IMG/VR virus record: IMGVR_UViG_3300042373_000763
Coordinates: 1 to 59,889 of that record
Length of the DNA stretch: 59,889 nucleotides
Source of the DNA: a virus
Direction: 5' to 3' (one strand)
A program made the translations under genes and the position numbers. Positions 28,842 through 36,949 of the stretch are shown here, piece after piece; position 1 is the first letter of the stretch; each line of letters starts with the position of its first letter. Below the pieces are notes generated by a model. That model was given only the letters and a program-made list of their open reading frames with translations, made no database searches and had not been told where the DNA came from.

Positions 28842-29683
28842 TTATAGGTGCATTTAAAAACTATAACTACGAACAAGTCAAACCTTGGATCGAATCAATT
28901 AACGAATGTGGTTTTACCGGCGACAAAGTTCTAATTGCGATTGATTCATCAGAAGAAACAATCAACAATATTAGACAAGCCGGATTCACTGCAATATCCG
29001 CACAATCCATGACAGGCGCAATGTTTCACATGGAACGATTTATTCATATCTATGATTATCTGAAAAAACATAGTGGTCAATATCGTTATGTTGTAAGTAC
29101 AGATGTACGTGATGTAATCTTTCAAAACGATCCAATGGAATATTTGTCTCATATACTGACAGCAAATTCTGGTTATGATTTGATTGGTGTGTCTGAATGT
29201 ATACTAGTTAAAAATGAACATTGGAATCGTGACAACATTTTAAAATGTTTTGGTACATATTTCTATGAAGAAGTTAAAGACTATGAGGTTTTAAATGTTG
29301 GTACGTTAGCTGGCAAGGCACATGTTATTTCTGATTTGTGTGGTATGTTATACCAACTATCTTTGAATAGAGCAGATTGGGTTGCCGACCAAGCTGCATA
29401 TAATGTTTTAATGGGTTGGTATCCATATGTTGATATAACATACATCAGTGGTTTAAATGATGGATTCTGTTGTAACTTACATGTAACAAATAAACCAATT
29501 GAGAAAGACCAATTTGCACCATTCATTACAGAAAAACATCCAATCTTTGAAGATGGTGTAATGAAAACTGGTGATGGTCAACCATACTACATTGTACACC
29601 AATATGACCGAGATCCAGAATTGAAGAAATTTTATCATGATAAGTATAAGGTTGAAGAATTAATTACTTTTAGGACAACATAA
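28823..29683 (+). CDS. Putative glycosyltransferase
   Basis: A 286-residue protein. VVSTDVRDVIFQNDPMEYL contains a D-x-x-D-type metal motif typical of GT-A enzymes that follow the pattern S-T-D-x-R-D. The N-terminal GAFKNYNYEQVKPWIESIN and KVLIAIDSSEETI strands fit a nucleotide-sugar domain. It overlaps the preceding glycosyltransferase by 19 bases and the next gene by one base. The exact family is not recognised. Confidence 0.7.
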   Translation: MDKKDLIIGAFKNYNYEQVKPWIESINECGFTGDKVLIAIDSSEETINNIRQAGFTAISAQSMTGAMFHMERFIHIYDYLKKHSGQYRYVVSTDVRDVIFQNDPMEYLSHILTANSGYDLIGVSECILVKNEHWNRDNILKCFGTYFYEEVKDYEVLNVGTLAGKAHVISDLCGMLYQLSLNRADWVADQAAYNVLMGWYPYVDITYISGLNDGFCCNLHVTNKPIEKDQFAPFITEKHPIFEDGVMKTGDGQPYYIVHQYDRDPELKKFYHDKYKVEELITFRTT

Positions 29684-30486
29684 TGATTACTATTGTTACT
29701 GCTTTTTATGACATTGGCCGTGGAGAATGGACACCAGACAAAGGCCTACCACATTATCTACAAAGAACTACTGATACATACATTGAACGTTTTTCACACA
29801 TGGCTCAAATGGAAAATGAGATGGTTGTATTCTCTACACCAGACATTATTGAGAAACTGAAACCTTTGCGTGGCGACAGACCAACAAAATTTGTTTCGTT
29901 TGATATTTTTAGTAAGTATGCAGACTTGATTAAAGATGTTAATAACATTCAGAAAACTGATGCATTTCAAAATTTAATTATTCCAGAACAGCGAGCAAAT
30001 CCAGAATATTGGAATGCACATTATGTTGTTGTTAACTTTCTCAAGTCGGTGTTTGTCAATCTAGCAATCAAAAACAATATGGTTAGTAATGAATTAGTTT
30101 CTTGGTTGGATTTTGGTTATTGCCGCACGGCAGAGAAAGTTCCTGCAAGCAAGAAATGGTCTTATGATTTTGATGTTAATAAGATGCATCTATTCAATTA
30201 TAAAGAATATGATGACAAACCTATACATGAAATCATTGCAACAAACGATGTTTACATTCTTGGTGCAAAGATTGTTGGTGGTGTAACAGCATGGCCTAAA
30301 TTCGAATCTGCGATGAAAGAATGTTTGATTGAATTGGGTACGAATGGTTTGATTGATGATGACCAAACACTTATGTTAATGTCATCAATCAAATATCCGG
30401 AATTATTTGAACTACATAAGATTCCAGACCACCAACTCGGACTTGATCCGTTTGTTATTTTTAGTGACTTTAATAAAGAGGTATGA
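29683..30486 (+). CDS. HtrL/WlaTC-type glycosyltransferase-like protein
   Basis: A 267-residue protein starting MITIVTAFYDIGRGEW, followed by TYIERFSHMAQMENEMVVFS and VNFLKSVFVNLAIK with WLDFGYCR. This is the signature of the HtrL_YibB/WlaTC family, which is involved in lipooligosaccharide synthesis in bacteria. The WLDFGYCR motif may provide the metal-binding aspartate. It is part of the sugar cluster and its gene is coupled to the previous one. Confidence 0.85.
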   Translation: MITIVTAFYDIGRGEWTPDKGLPHYLQRTTDTYIERFSHMAQMENEMVVFSTPDIIEKLKPLRGDRPTKFVSFDIFSKYADLIKDVNNIQKTDAFQNLIIPEQRANPEYWNAHYVVVNFLKSVFVNLAIKNNMVSNELVSWLDFGYCRTAEKVPASKKWSYDFDVNKMHLFNYKEYDDKPIHEIIATNDVYILGAKIVGGVTAWPKFESAMKECLIELGTNGLIDDDQTLMLMSSIKYPELFELHKIPDHQLGLDPFVIFSDFNKEV

Positions 30487-30487
30487 T

Positions 30488-31051
30488 ATGAGTGATATAA
30501 TTAAATTTAATACTGCAACACAAGCATTTGGTGTTGAGCGTGGAGTAACCAAGTGTTCGGGTTATGGACTTGGTGAATTGACCAAAGGCATGAAAAAAGG
30601 TTTAGAGATTGGTTGTTCTGAGGCACACACCTCAAAGTTTCTATTGGACACCAATCCAGAATTGACCTTATATTCAATTGATCCTTATGTTGCATACACG
30701 GACTGGAACGGTAATGTATTGAATGACCGAGAAGAATTCTTTCAACGGGTGACTAAAGAGATGGCGGTATATGGCCAACGATTTGTTTTGTTTAGAGATT
30801 TTTCGGACAATGTTGTTGACCGGTTCAACGATGGAGAATTTGATTTCATCTTCATTGATGGATTACACACCTACGAACAATTAACAAAAGATTGTCATAA
30901 CTACTATCCTAAAGTCAAAAAAGGTGGTATATTCTCTGGCCATGACTATCAAACTATTCCTGGTGTCAATAAAGCCGTTGGCGAATTTGCACCAACTAAA
31001 ACCGACAAAGTTCTTACAACTGAATGTGATGTTTGGTACTGGTACAAATGA
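30488..31051 (+). CDS. SAM-dependent methyltransferase (family 24-like)
   Basis: A 187-residue protein; the ATG at 30488 follows GAGGTATG and is preferred to an upstream frame inside the previous gene. Motif I GLEIGCSEAHTSKFLL, the post-I aspartate in LYSIDPYVAYTDW, and DFIFIDGLHTYEQLTKDCHNYYPKVKKGGIFSGHDY are typical of methyltransferases that act on sugars or small molecules. In the cluster it may methylate a transferred sugar. Confidence 0.87.
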   Translation: MSDIIKFNTATQAFGVERGVTKCSGYGLGELTKGMKKGLEIGCSEAHTSKFLLDTNPELTLYSIDPYVAYTDWNGNVLNDREEFFQRVTKEMAVYGQRFVLFRDFSDNVVDRFNDGEFDFIFIDGLHTYEQLTKDCHNYYPKVKKGGIFSGHDYQTIPGVNKAVGEFAPTKTDKVLTTECDVWYWYK

Positions 31052-31722
31052 AATCAATTTTTATCATAACATCTTGTTTGATACCTGCAATTGGTGTCTT
31101 TAGTCCAGAAGAACGTCTGAAACAAACACTAGAGACTGTTGATTCTATTAGAAATAAATCTCCAGATTCATTCATCGTACTTTCCGATGTATCAATACAA
31201 TCATTGACAGACCAGTATTCAGAACTTGTTTCTAAGGTTGACTTGTTCTTAAATTTGAATCAAGTTGATTTTTTACTACACTTTACCAAAAACGGAATGA
31301 AAAGCCAAGGTGAATGTGCGATGATGCATGTTGTATTAGACTATCTAAAACAGAATTCGGAATTATTAGAAGGTGTTGACCGCATATTTAAAATAACTGG
31401 TCGTCTACAACTTGATGATGGTTTTGATATTAATCACTATGATGGATTGAATGGTAAATACGTATTCAAGGAACGCATACCAACGTGGATGAGTGAACCT
31501 ATTCACGGAGCAACTCATGTTTTTGATACTCGCCTTTGGTCTATGTGTACGTCTTTGATTGATACTCATAAACAAGCCTTAGAAAAAGTGTTCCCTCTAT
31601 TAGGTCCAATAGACTTGGAACACGCATATTTTGCCGTTTTAGATAAAGAAAAAGTAGTAGAATTTGATAGAGTGTATTGCAGGGGCCAAGTGGCCTCAAC
31701 GGGTGAGTGGAAATTTGATTGA
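31048..31722 (+). CDS. Putative glycosyltransferase-like protein
   Basis: A 224-residue protein starting MKSIFIITSCLIPAIGVFSPEERLKQTLETVDSI, with FIVLSDVSIQSLTDQY, a conserved ITGRLQLDDGFD that could hold a catalytic acid, and PIHGATHVFDTRLW. The layout matches uncharacterised phage and bacterial sugar transferases. It overlaps the methyltransferase by 4 bases and closes the cluster. Confidence 0.65.
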   Translation: MKSIFIITSCLIPAIGVFSPEERLKQTLETVDSIRNKSPDSFIVLSDVSIQSLTDQYSELVSKVDLFLNLNQVDFLLHFTKNGMKSQGECAMMHVVLDYLKQNSELLEGVDRIFKITGRLQLDDGFDINHYDGLNGKYVFKERIPTWMSEPIHGATHVFDTRLWSMCTSLIDTHKQALEKVFPLLGPIDLEHAYFAVLDKEKVVEFDRVYCRGQVASTGEWKFD

Positions 31723-31751
31723 TATAGAGTACTATATATCTAAGCCAAGAT

Positions 31752-31780
31752 TTGACAGATTTGTGAATCTGTGGTATAAT
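31752..31780 (+). promoter_or_regulatory. sigma70 promoter with an internal dyad (possible operator)
   Basis: TTGACA at 31752-31757 and TATAAT at 31775-31780 are 17 bases apart. ACAGATT-TGTG-AATCTGT (31755-31772) is a perfect inverted repeat that overlaps the -35 box and fills the spacer, as a repressor site would. The following TATAAATA adds a late promoter. Confidence 0.8.
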
Positions 31781-31784
31781 CCAT

Positions 31785-31792
31785 TATAAATA
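31785..31792 (+). promoter_or_regulatory. T4-type late promoter element
   Basis: TATAAATA exactly matches the T4 late promoter consensus and lies 45 bases before the first gene of the capsid-targeted block. It is in tandem with the sigma70 promoter just upstream. Confidence 0.6.
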
Positions 31793-31836
31793 ACCCTACA
31801 GACAACCAAAGTGTGTTGTAATTCAATAGGTAGACA

Positions 31837-33039
31837 ATGTTATCATTCAAAACTTTTTTAACAGAGCAAGAGGATCCTGAAGAAGGCGCCAGCCGTCAGA
31901 TTAAACATTTGACGCATGTGGAAGACCGTCCTCTACAAAATGGTGAAAAAGGTGCGGCACATGCCATCAAATCATTGTCAGCTGCAGCAGAACACATTAA
32001 GGCTGGTAATAAATCATCCGAACTAACCACAAAATATGATGGTTCACCAGCACTTGTTTATGGTCATCATCCAAAGACTGGTAAATTCTTTGTTGCATCA
32101 AAGTCCGCTTTCAATAAGACACCAAAGATTAACTACACACCAAAAGATGTAGATATGAATCATGGCCACGCACCTGGTCTGGCCGCAAAACTAAAAGATG
32201 CACTAACACATTTACCTAAGATTGCACCTAAGAGTGGTGTGTATCAAGGTGATATGATGTTTGGTACAGACAAAGAAGATAAGAAAACTGAAAAGGGTGG
32301 CGGTACATCATTTCATCCAAATCCTTCTGGTCTAACATATACTGCACACGGAACACACGAAGGTGGAGTTAAGAAGGCAAAAATTGGTGTTGTAACACAC
32401 TTATCATATCAAGGTAAAGATGCTGCAAGTCTAAATGCATCACATGAAGTAGACCACGAAAACTTCAATAAACACTCTGATGTATTCTCTGTTGATCCAA
32501 GAATGGACACATCAAAGGTGCATTTCAGTCCAGAAGAACAAAAGAAATTCACTAAACATATTACTGCAGCTCAAGCAGTACATGATACACATGGCGGTGA
32601 CATGTATGCTGGTACTAGTGAACACCATGGTGTTGGTGGTTCATTAGAAACTTATATTAATCACACTGTACGTACAGGTGAAGAATCTAACCATAAAAAC
32701 TTTAAGTCTTGGTTGGAAACAAACAAAAATAAAGCAATCGACAAACTTAAAGTCGAAAAGAACAAGAAGGTCAAACAATCAGCTTTAAAAGATGAATTGG
32801 GTAAAGTTGAACGTAATAAAAAACATTACAACAATCTTTTCAAAATGCATGGTGAGTTACAGAAGGCTAAAGATACACTTATTGGTGTTATGAATCAACA
32901 CCAAGAATTTCAACACACACACGGCGGAGAATCTGCGAATCCTGAAGGATATGTTTTTCATCACGGTAAAGAATCTGATAAGTTAGTTAACCGTGCGGAA
33001 TTCTCTCGTAGAAATTTTGCTGGAATAAGAAACATATGA
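31837..33039 (+). CDS. Ligase-like nucleotidyltransferase (DUF6267 type) with capsid-targeting N terminus
   Basis: A 400-residue protein. The first ten residues MLSFKTFLTE resemble T4 capsid-targeting sequences cut after Glu by the prohead protease. The rest has the motif series of covalent nucleotidyltransferases: motif I K66-YDG, a middle GVYQGDMMFG (134-143), and near the end EGYVFHH (370-376) followed by a lysine-bearing KLVNR. RNA and DNA ligases and capping enzymes use such motifs to attach AMP or GMP to the lysine. I recall the family as DUF6267. It may act on RNA or DNA ends; if packaged, it would enter the host with the genome. Confidence 0.75.
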   Translation: MLSFKTFLTEQEDPEEGASRQIKHLTHVEDRPLQNGEKGAAHAIKSLSAAAEHIKAGNKSSELTTKYDGSPALVYGHHPKTGKFFVASKSAFNKTPKINYTPKDVDMNHGHAPGLAAKLKDALTHLPKIAPKSGVYQGDMMFGTDKEDKKTEKGGGTSFHPNPSGLTYTAHGTHEGGVKKAKIGVVTHLSYQGKDAASLNASHEVDHENFNKHSDVFSVDPRMDTSKVHFSPEEQKKFTKHITAAQAVHDTHGGDMYAGTSEHHGVGGSLETYINHTVRTGEESNHKNFKSWLETNKNKAIDKLKVEKNKKVKQSALKDELGKVERNKKHYNNLFKMHGELQKAKDTLIGVMNQHQEFQHTHGGESANPEGYVFHHGKESDKLVNRAEFSRRNFAGIRNI

Positions 33040-34817
33040 AAAAGTTTTTAGAAAAGTTACAAGAAGATGCACAGACCCACACACCTGTGGTGATGGCGTT
33101 TGGTCGAATGAATCCTCCAACTATTGGCCACGCTAAAGTGGTTGATAGAGTGAAACAACTTGCAAAAGACTACAAAGCACCACACCACATTATTGTGTCA
33201 CATTCTATGGACACAAAGAAGAATCCATTAGACATTGCAAGTAAAATCAAACACGCAAAGAGATTCTTCCCTGACACAAACATTACCGGTTCAAGTAAAG
33301 AGAAACCAACATTTTTACAACATGCAGCTGCACTACATCAAGCAGGCCATGACCACTTGATAATGGTTGCAGGTTCAGACCGTATTCCAGAATATGAACA
33401 AAAGTTAAACCAATACAATGGCGAAGGTCCAGGTAAACTATTCAACTTTAAAAAGATAGAAGTTAAATCTGCTGGCCAACGTGACCCCGATGCAGAAGGT
33501 GCAGAAGGTATGTCTGCTTCCAAGATGCGTGACCATGCAAAGAGTGGTGATTTCAATTCGTTCAGACAAGGTGTTCCTGCACATGTTCCAGACAATCATG
33601 CTAGAGCATTGTTTCGTGATGTTCGTAAAGGTATGGGATTGAATGAAGAATTCAATCGTGGACTATTTAAAGCAATCTTTGTGACTGGTGGACCAGGTTC
33701 AGGTAAAGACATTATTATACGTGAAGCAATTGCTGAAAATAAAGCAGTAGAATTGAATTCAGTGCAAGCATTTGACTTATTGATGGACAAACAAAAACTG
33801 TCCGAAAAAACAACCGACTATCGTAGAGAAGCTATTCGTAACCGTGGTCCACTAATTATTAATGGACCTGCTGATGACCACACTAGAATAATTACTATTA
33901 GAGAAGAACTAGAAGAATTTGGTTATGAAACTGTTATGGTATTTGTTGATACAACCAATGAAGCCAGTAAAGAACGTAATGAGAAGTTGACCAAGTCAAT
34001 TTCAGAATCAATTAGATATGATAAGTGGCAATTAGCACAAACTTCAAAAGAAGCATATCGTCAGAATTTTTCCAATTTTATAGATTTCAATAATAGTTCA
34101 ACCTTCGAAGAAATTCAAGAAGACATTACTGACACTTACGGAAAAATAAATAGGTTCATCGAGGACAAAAATTACAATGAAATTGCGTTCTCTTGGTTGG
34201 AAAGTCGTGGTAAAATTAGTATCACATCATTATTTAAGGAAAATGAAAATGTTAAGAAAAATTCTAGATTTTTTGAAAGTTACAAAACCAAGCGCACCAG
34301 TGGAAGTCCAACTCTCAACACCGGTACCGGTCCAAGAGCCGAAGGTCCAGGAAGTGAACTCCCAGATAATCGTGCAGGAGACATTAACGCCGACAACATC
34401 AAGTGGGATGGAAACAAAAAGCGAGGAAGTTACACCTTCAAAACCTACAGTGAAGAAGGCCCCAGCCTCAAAGTCAGTCCAATCCCCAAAGAAGACAACT
34501 TCTCCAAGGACAAAGAAAAAGTAAAACGTAATCGTTTCAGAGATTCACCAACTGTTAATCAACGTATGAGAAACATAACAACAGTTGGTCCAGAATTTGA
34601 TACACGCCAACAGGGAACAGTATACCCTATGTCTGGTCTAGGCGATGTAACATATAGAGAACATGTAGATTTCAAAAACTTTAGAGAGTCGCATAATGAT
34701 CCTGCCGATTCTGAAATGGGTGTTTACGGTGTATTGGGCGGTGCAACAAATAAAGAACCAATGGAAAATCCAAGAGATAAATTTGGTTCAAGTTCAATAA
34801 AGAAAAAAAAGAAATGA
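33036..34817 (+). CDS. Bifunctional NMNAT-like nucleotidyltransferase and P-loop kinase
   Basis: A 593-residue multidomain protein. The N terminus MKKFLEKLQE is again like a capsid-targeting peptide. Residues 19-190 form a nucleotidyltransferase domain with MAFGRMNPPTIGH (20-32), where GRxNPPTxGH holds the HxGH-type site, and GMSASKMRDH (158-167), the ISSTxxR-type motif. A P-loop kinase domain follows with GGPGSGKD (218-225). The last 230 residues are charged and low in complexity. It may make or repair NAD-like dinucleotides or act with the adjacent ligase-like protein. The role is not established. Confidence 0.78.
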   Translation: MKKFLEKLQEDAQTHTPVVMAFGRMNPPTIGHAKVVDRVKQLAKDYKAPHHIIVSHSMDTKKNPLDIASKIKHAKRFFPDTNITGSSKEKPTFLQHAAALHQAGHDHLIMVAGSDRIPEYEQKLNQYNGEGPGKLFNFKKIEVKSAGQRDPDAEGAEGMSASKMRDHAKSGDFNSFRQGVPAHVPDNHARALFRDVRKGMGLNEEFNRGLFKAIFVTGGPGSGKDIIIREAIAENKAVELNSVQAFDLLMDKQKLSEKTTDYRREAIRNRGPLIINGPADDHTRIITIREELEEFGYETVMVFVDTTNEASKERNEKLTKSISESIRYDKWQLAQTSKEAYRQNFSNFIDFNNSSTFEEIQEDITDTYGKINRFIEDKNYNEIAFSWLESRGKISITSLFKENENVKKNSRFFESYKTKRTSGSPTLNTGTGPRAEGPGSELPDNRAGDINADNIKWDGNKKRGSYTFKTYSEEGPSLKVSPIPKEDNFSKDKEKVKRNRFRDSPTVNQRMRNITTVGPEFDTRQQGTVYPMSGLGDVTYREHVDFKNFRESHNDPADSEMGVYGVLGGATNKEPMENPRDKFGSSSIKKKKK

Positions 34818-35026
34818 AAAAATTCACAGAGTTTGTAAGAGAGTCCACACCAGAAACATCACATCATGATGCTCAAGAAATCAAACGTCAAAAGACACAC
34901 TTGATGGACAAAGCAAAAGAGTATGGTGACCAAGCACAAAAAGAAAAACAGTTCGGCCACGGCGGAGCAGCAGAAGCTAAAGGTGAGACTATGGTTGCAG
35001 CTGCAAAAAACATTAAAGGAGATTAA
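34814..35026 (+). CDS. Small protein with capsid-targeting N terminus
   Basis: A 70-residue protein: MKKFTEFVRE followed by a highly charged, Ala/His/Gln-rich tail (TSHHDAQEIKRQKTHLMDKAK...GHGGAAEAKGE). The opening fits a prohead-protease-cleaved targeting peptide, and the remainder resembles small internal head proteins that accompany packaged DNA. It overlaps the previous gene by 4 bases. Confidence 0.72.
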   Translation: MKKFTEFVRESTPETSHHDAQEIKRQKTHLMDKAKEYGDQAQKEKQFGHGGAAEAKGETMVAAAKNIKGD

Positions 35027-35027
35027 T

Positions 35028-35498
35028 ATGATAAACTTAAGAAAAAACGATGCACTTGCTGATGCGGTAAAAGAAATTTTACAACAAGAGGCACTAAAAG
35101 GCAATCAACATTTAATTGATAAAAACAAGAACAATAAAGTTGATGCACATGATTTCAAAATTCTTCGTGGCGAAAAGAAAACCGTCAAAGAAGAAGAAAC
35201 CGTTGAAGAAGGTCTTAAAGATATTGCCAAGAAAGCTTTCAAAGCTTTGACTGGTGGTTCAGATGAAGACCAGTTAAAAGCACTTCAAAAAAGAACGGGT
35301 GTACCACAAACTGGTAAAAAACCAGTAAAAGAAGAAGTTCAAGGTAAAACTTTGAAGCAATTCAAAGAAAATGCATTTGACTGGAAAAAGAAATCAGAAC
35401 CACAACCAAACGGCGGTTCAGGTGTCAAACAAGGTTCTCGTTACGGTGGTTCTAAACAAAAAGATAAACCAGAACAGGAAACAGACGAAAAAAAGTAA
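35028..35498 (+). CDS. EF-hand-like protein with candidate -1 frameshift site
   Basis: A 156-residue lysine- and glutamate-rich protein; the ATG at 35028 follows AAGGAG. Residues in LIDKNKNNKVDAHDFKIL form a D-x-N-x-N-x-K-x-D-x-x-D-F loop like a calcium-binding EF-hand/dockerin loop. The frame ends GAA AAA AAG TAA. A AAA AAG just before the stop is a -1 slippery heptamer with an SD-like element and a hairpin in the positions known for dnaX. A -1 shift would add about 49 residues. Function unknown; likely a virion-associated protein. Confidence 0.8.
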   Translation: MINLRKNDALADAVKEILQQEALKGNQHLIDKNKNNKVDAHDFKILRGEKKTVKEEETVEEGLKDIAKKAFKALTGGSDEDQLKALQKRTGVPQTGKKPVKEEVQGKTLKQFKENAFDWKKKSEPQPNGGSGVKQGSRYGGSKQKDKPEQETDEKK

Positions 35499-35544
35499 AT
35501 GAGGCAAAGGGACCAACCAGTCAAGAAGACGGACCTTTTGTCTC
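35476..35544 (+). promoter_or_regulatory. Candidate programmed -1 frameshift signal
   Basis: AGGA at 35476-35479 lies 9 bases before the heptamer A AAA AAG (35489-35495). Five bases later GAGGCAAAGG (35501-35510) can pair with CCTTTTGTCTC (35534-35544), giving 10 pairs with one bulge. Spacing and parts match the dnaX frameshift site of E. coli. Confidence 0.65.
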
Positions 35545-35644
35545 TAGTATTAATGATACACACGATTTAAAACCACTGAACCATGCAAGGTACTTGGCCA
35601 AAAAATCTTTAAATAGAGTTCAAAAAGAAATGATGAACAAATAA
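35495..35644 (+). CDS. -1 frame extension of the EF-hand-like protein
   Basis: After a -1 shift the ribosome reads 49 codons beginning VNEAKGPTSQEDGPF and ending NRVQKEMMNK before TAA. The sequence is protein-like, with a DLKPLNHARYLAKKSL helix, and fills the gap up to the next gene. There is no independent start with a ribosome binding site. It may equally reflect a missing A in a sequenced run of seven. Confidence 0.6.
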   Translation, partial: VNEAKGPTSQEDGPFVSSINDTHDLKPLNHARYLAKKSLNRVQKEMMNK

Positions 35645-35653
35645 GGCACAATA

Positions 35654-36913
35654 ATGAGCAAAGCACAAACATTAAAATCTATAGTTAAAAGGGGGGGTGC
35701 AGAGAAGCCTTCTTTTGGAACTAATCCTTGGGATCCATGGTCCGCAAAAGCTAATATTGCGGAAGATGCTGCTTTGGATCAATATTTGACTTCTAGAGGT
35801 ATCAATCCAAAACATGTTTCTAAAGACCAAAAGGTTGCACATTCCAAGATGGGACAATTCATCAAATGGAAAAGAGACCACATGTCAGAAGCTGTAGATA
35901 GAAAAGATACAATTATCTTTGATATACCTTTGTTGATTCGTGTATTAGAGTTTGCTCGTGAAGAATTAAAATCGGATGTACTTCTACATAAAATGGTAGA
36001 AAGACTGATTTCAATTCGTGGCAAGGGAACTTTGACCATGAATCAGTATGGTAAAATTATTAAAGAAGAAGCTGAATCTTTAGGTGAATCTTTTCCTGAA
36101 TATGGTGAAAGAGCCAATAAACTTTTAAAAAGAAGTCATGAACTGTATGATAAATCTCGTTCAGAACCAGACGCTTCAAAGAAAAAAGAAATGGCTTCTA
36201 AGTCAACAAGAGCTCATGGTATTTTCATGAAAGCCAAAGAAAAACACTTGAGTCGTCATCCTGAAGATGCAGAATCTTTACGAAACAAAACAATGTCTGG
36301 CGCAAGCAAAGATTATACAAGTGGCAAAAGATGGACTGGTGATTCTGTTGAACACTCAGATGATACGAATGTCATTTCTGAAATCAGTTCAGAAACATTG
36401 CAAAGTTATAAAGATAAAGCGATGAAGTCTTCTGATGATTTGGCTTCAAAAGGCCAATATAAAAAATCGAACGACCGTCTGTTGAATCACATGAAGGCCA
36501 CAGGCAAACAAATTGACAAGACAACTGCTTCGATTAAAAAATCTTTAAATAAAGAAAATACACAAGACCCGATGGCCGCATCATCAATGCCTAATGACGG
36601 TGCAAATAGTCCCGATGATGTTGAACAACCAAAGAATAAAAAGTTGATTCAAATGTCTAAGTCTGCTCGAATCATTAAATCCATCTATAAAAGGAAGGGA
36701 ATGAAAGAGGAAATTTATGACCATGAAAAGGAAGACAAGTCTGTTGCAACTTATGGTAAAAAACCAAAAATGCAAAGTGTAAGTACTGATTTAGAAGAAC
36801 CACAAGCCGCAGCCGTATTAACAGGCGGCACTACCTTGACTGGTGAAAAAAGAGATACCATCGAAATCGACCCTATGTTGAAGATGCGTAAACCAGTTTC
36901 TGGAAAAAGATAA
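35654..36913 (+). CDS. Conserved virion-associated or prohead core-like protein
   Basis: A 419-residue, very charged protein. The N-terminal part (ALDQYLTSRGINPKHVSKDQKVAHSKMGQFIKWKRDH) is a block recurring in aquatic T4-like phages, followed by IPLLIRVLEFAREELKSDVLLHKMVERL, which is helical. The rest is Lys/Ser/Glu-rich with several I/L-x-E sites that a prohead protease could cut. There is no targeting peptide of the MKxFxEF type. It probably belongs to the head core or is internal; this is inferred from location and composition. Confidence 0.68.
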   Translation: MSKAQTLKSIVKRGGAEKPSFGTNPWDPWSAKANIAEDAALDQYLTSRGINPKHVSKDQKVAHSKMGQFIKWKRDHMSEAVDRKDTIIFDIPLLIRVLEFAREELKSDVLLHKMVERLISIRGKGTLTMNQYGKIIKEEAESLGESFPEYGERANKLLKRSHELYDKSRSEPDASKKKEMASKSTRAHGIFMKAKEKHLSRHPEDAESLRNKTMSGASKDYTSGKRWTGDSVEHSDDTNVISEISSETLQSYKDKAMKSSDDLASKGQYKKSNDRLLNHMKATGKQIDKTTASIKKSLNKENTQDPMAASSMPNDGANSPDDVEQPKNKKLIQMSKSARIIKSIYKRKGMKEEIYDHEKEDKSVATYGKKPKMQSVSTDLEEPQAAAVLTGGTTLTGEKRDTIEIDPMLKMRKPVSGKR

Positions 36914-36916
36914 ATA
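36910..36916 (+). promoter_or_regulatory. Possible late promoter -10 element
   Basis: GATAAATAG contains ATAAATA about 35 bases before a structural gene that has a strong AAGGAG ribosome binding site. No sigma70 -35 box is present. Confidence 0.5.
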
Positions 36917-36949
36917 GTAAATATAACCCACGGTTAAAAGGAGAATAAC

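Noticed and set aside
31033-31047. Longer start for the glycosyltransferase-like gene at 31048
   Set aside because: The extra five codons lie in the methyltransferase gene and lack a ribosome binding site.
35499-35572. Separate 24-residue gene starting ATG at 35499
   Set aside because: It has no ribosome binding site at proper distance and a poor protein sequence; the -1 frame is the better explanation of this region.
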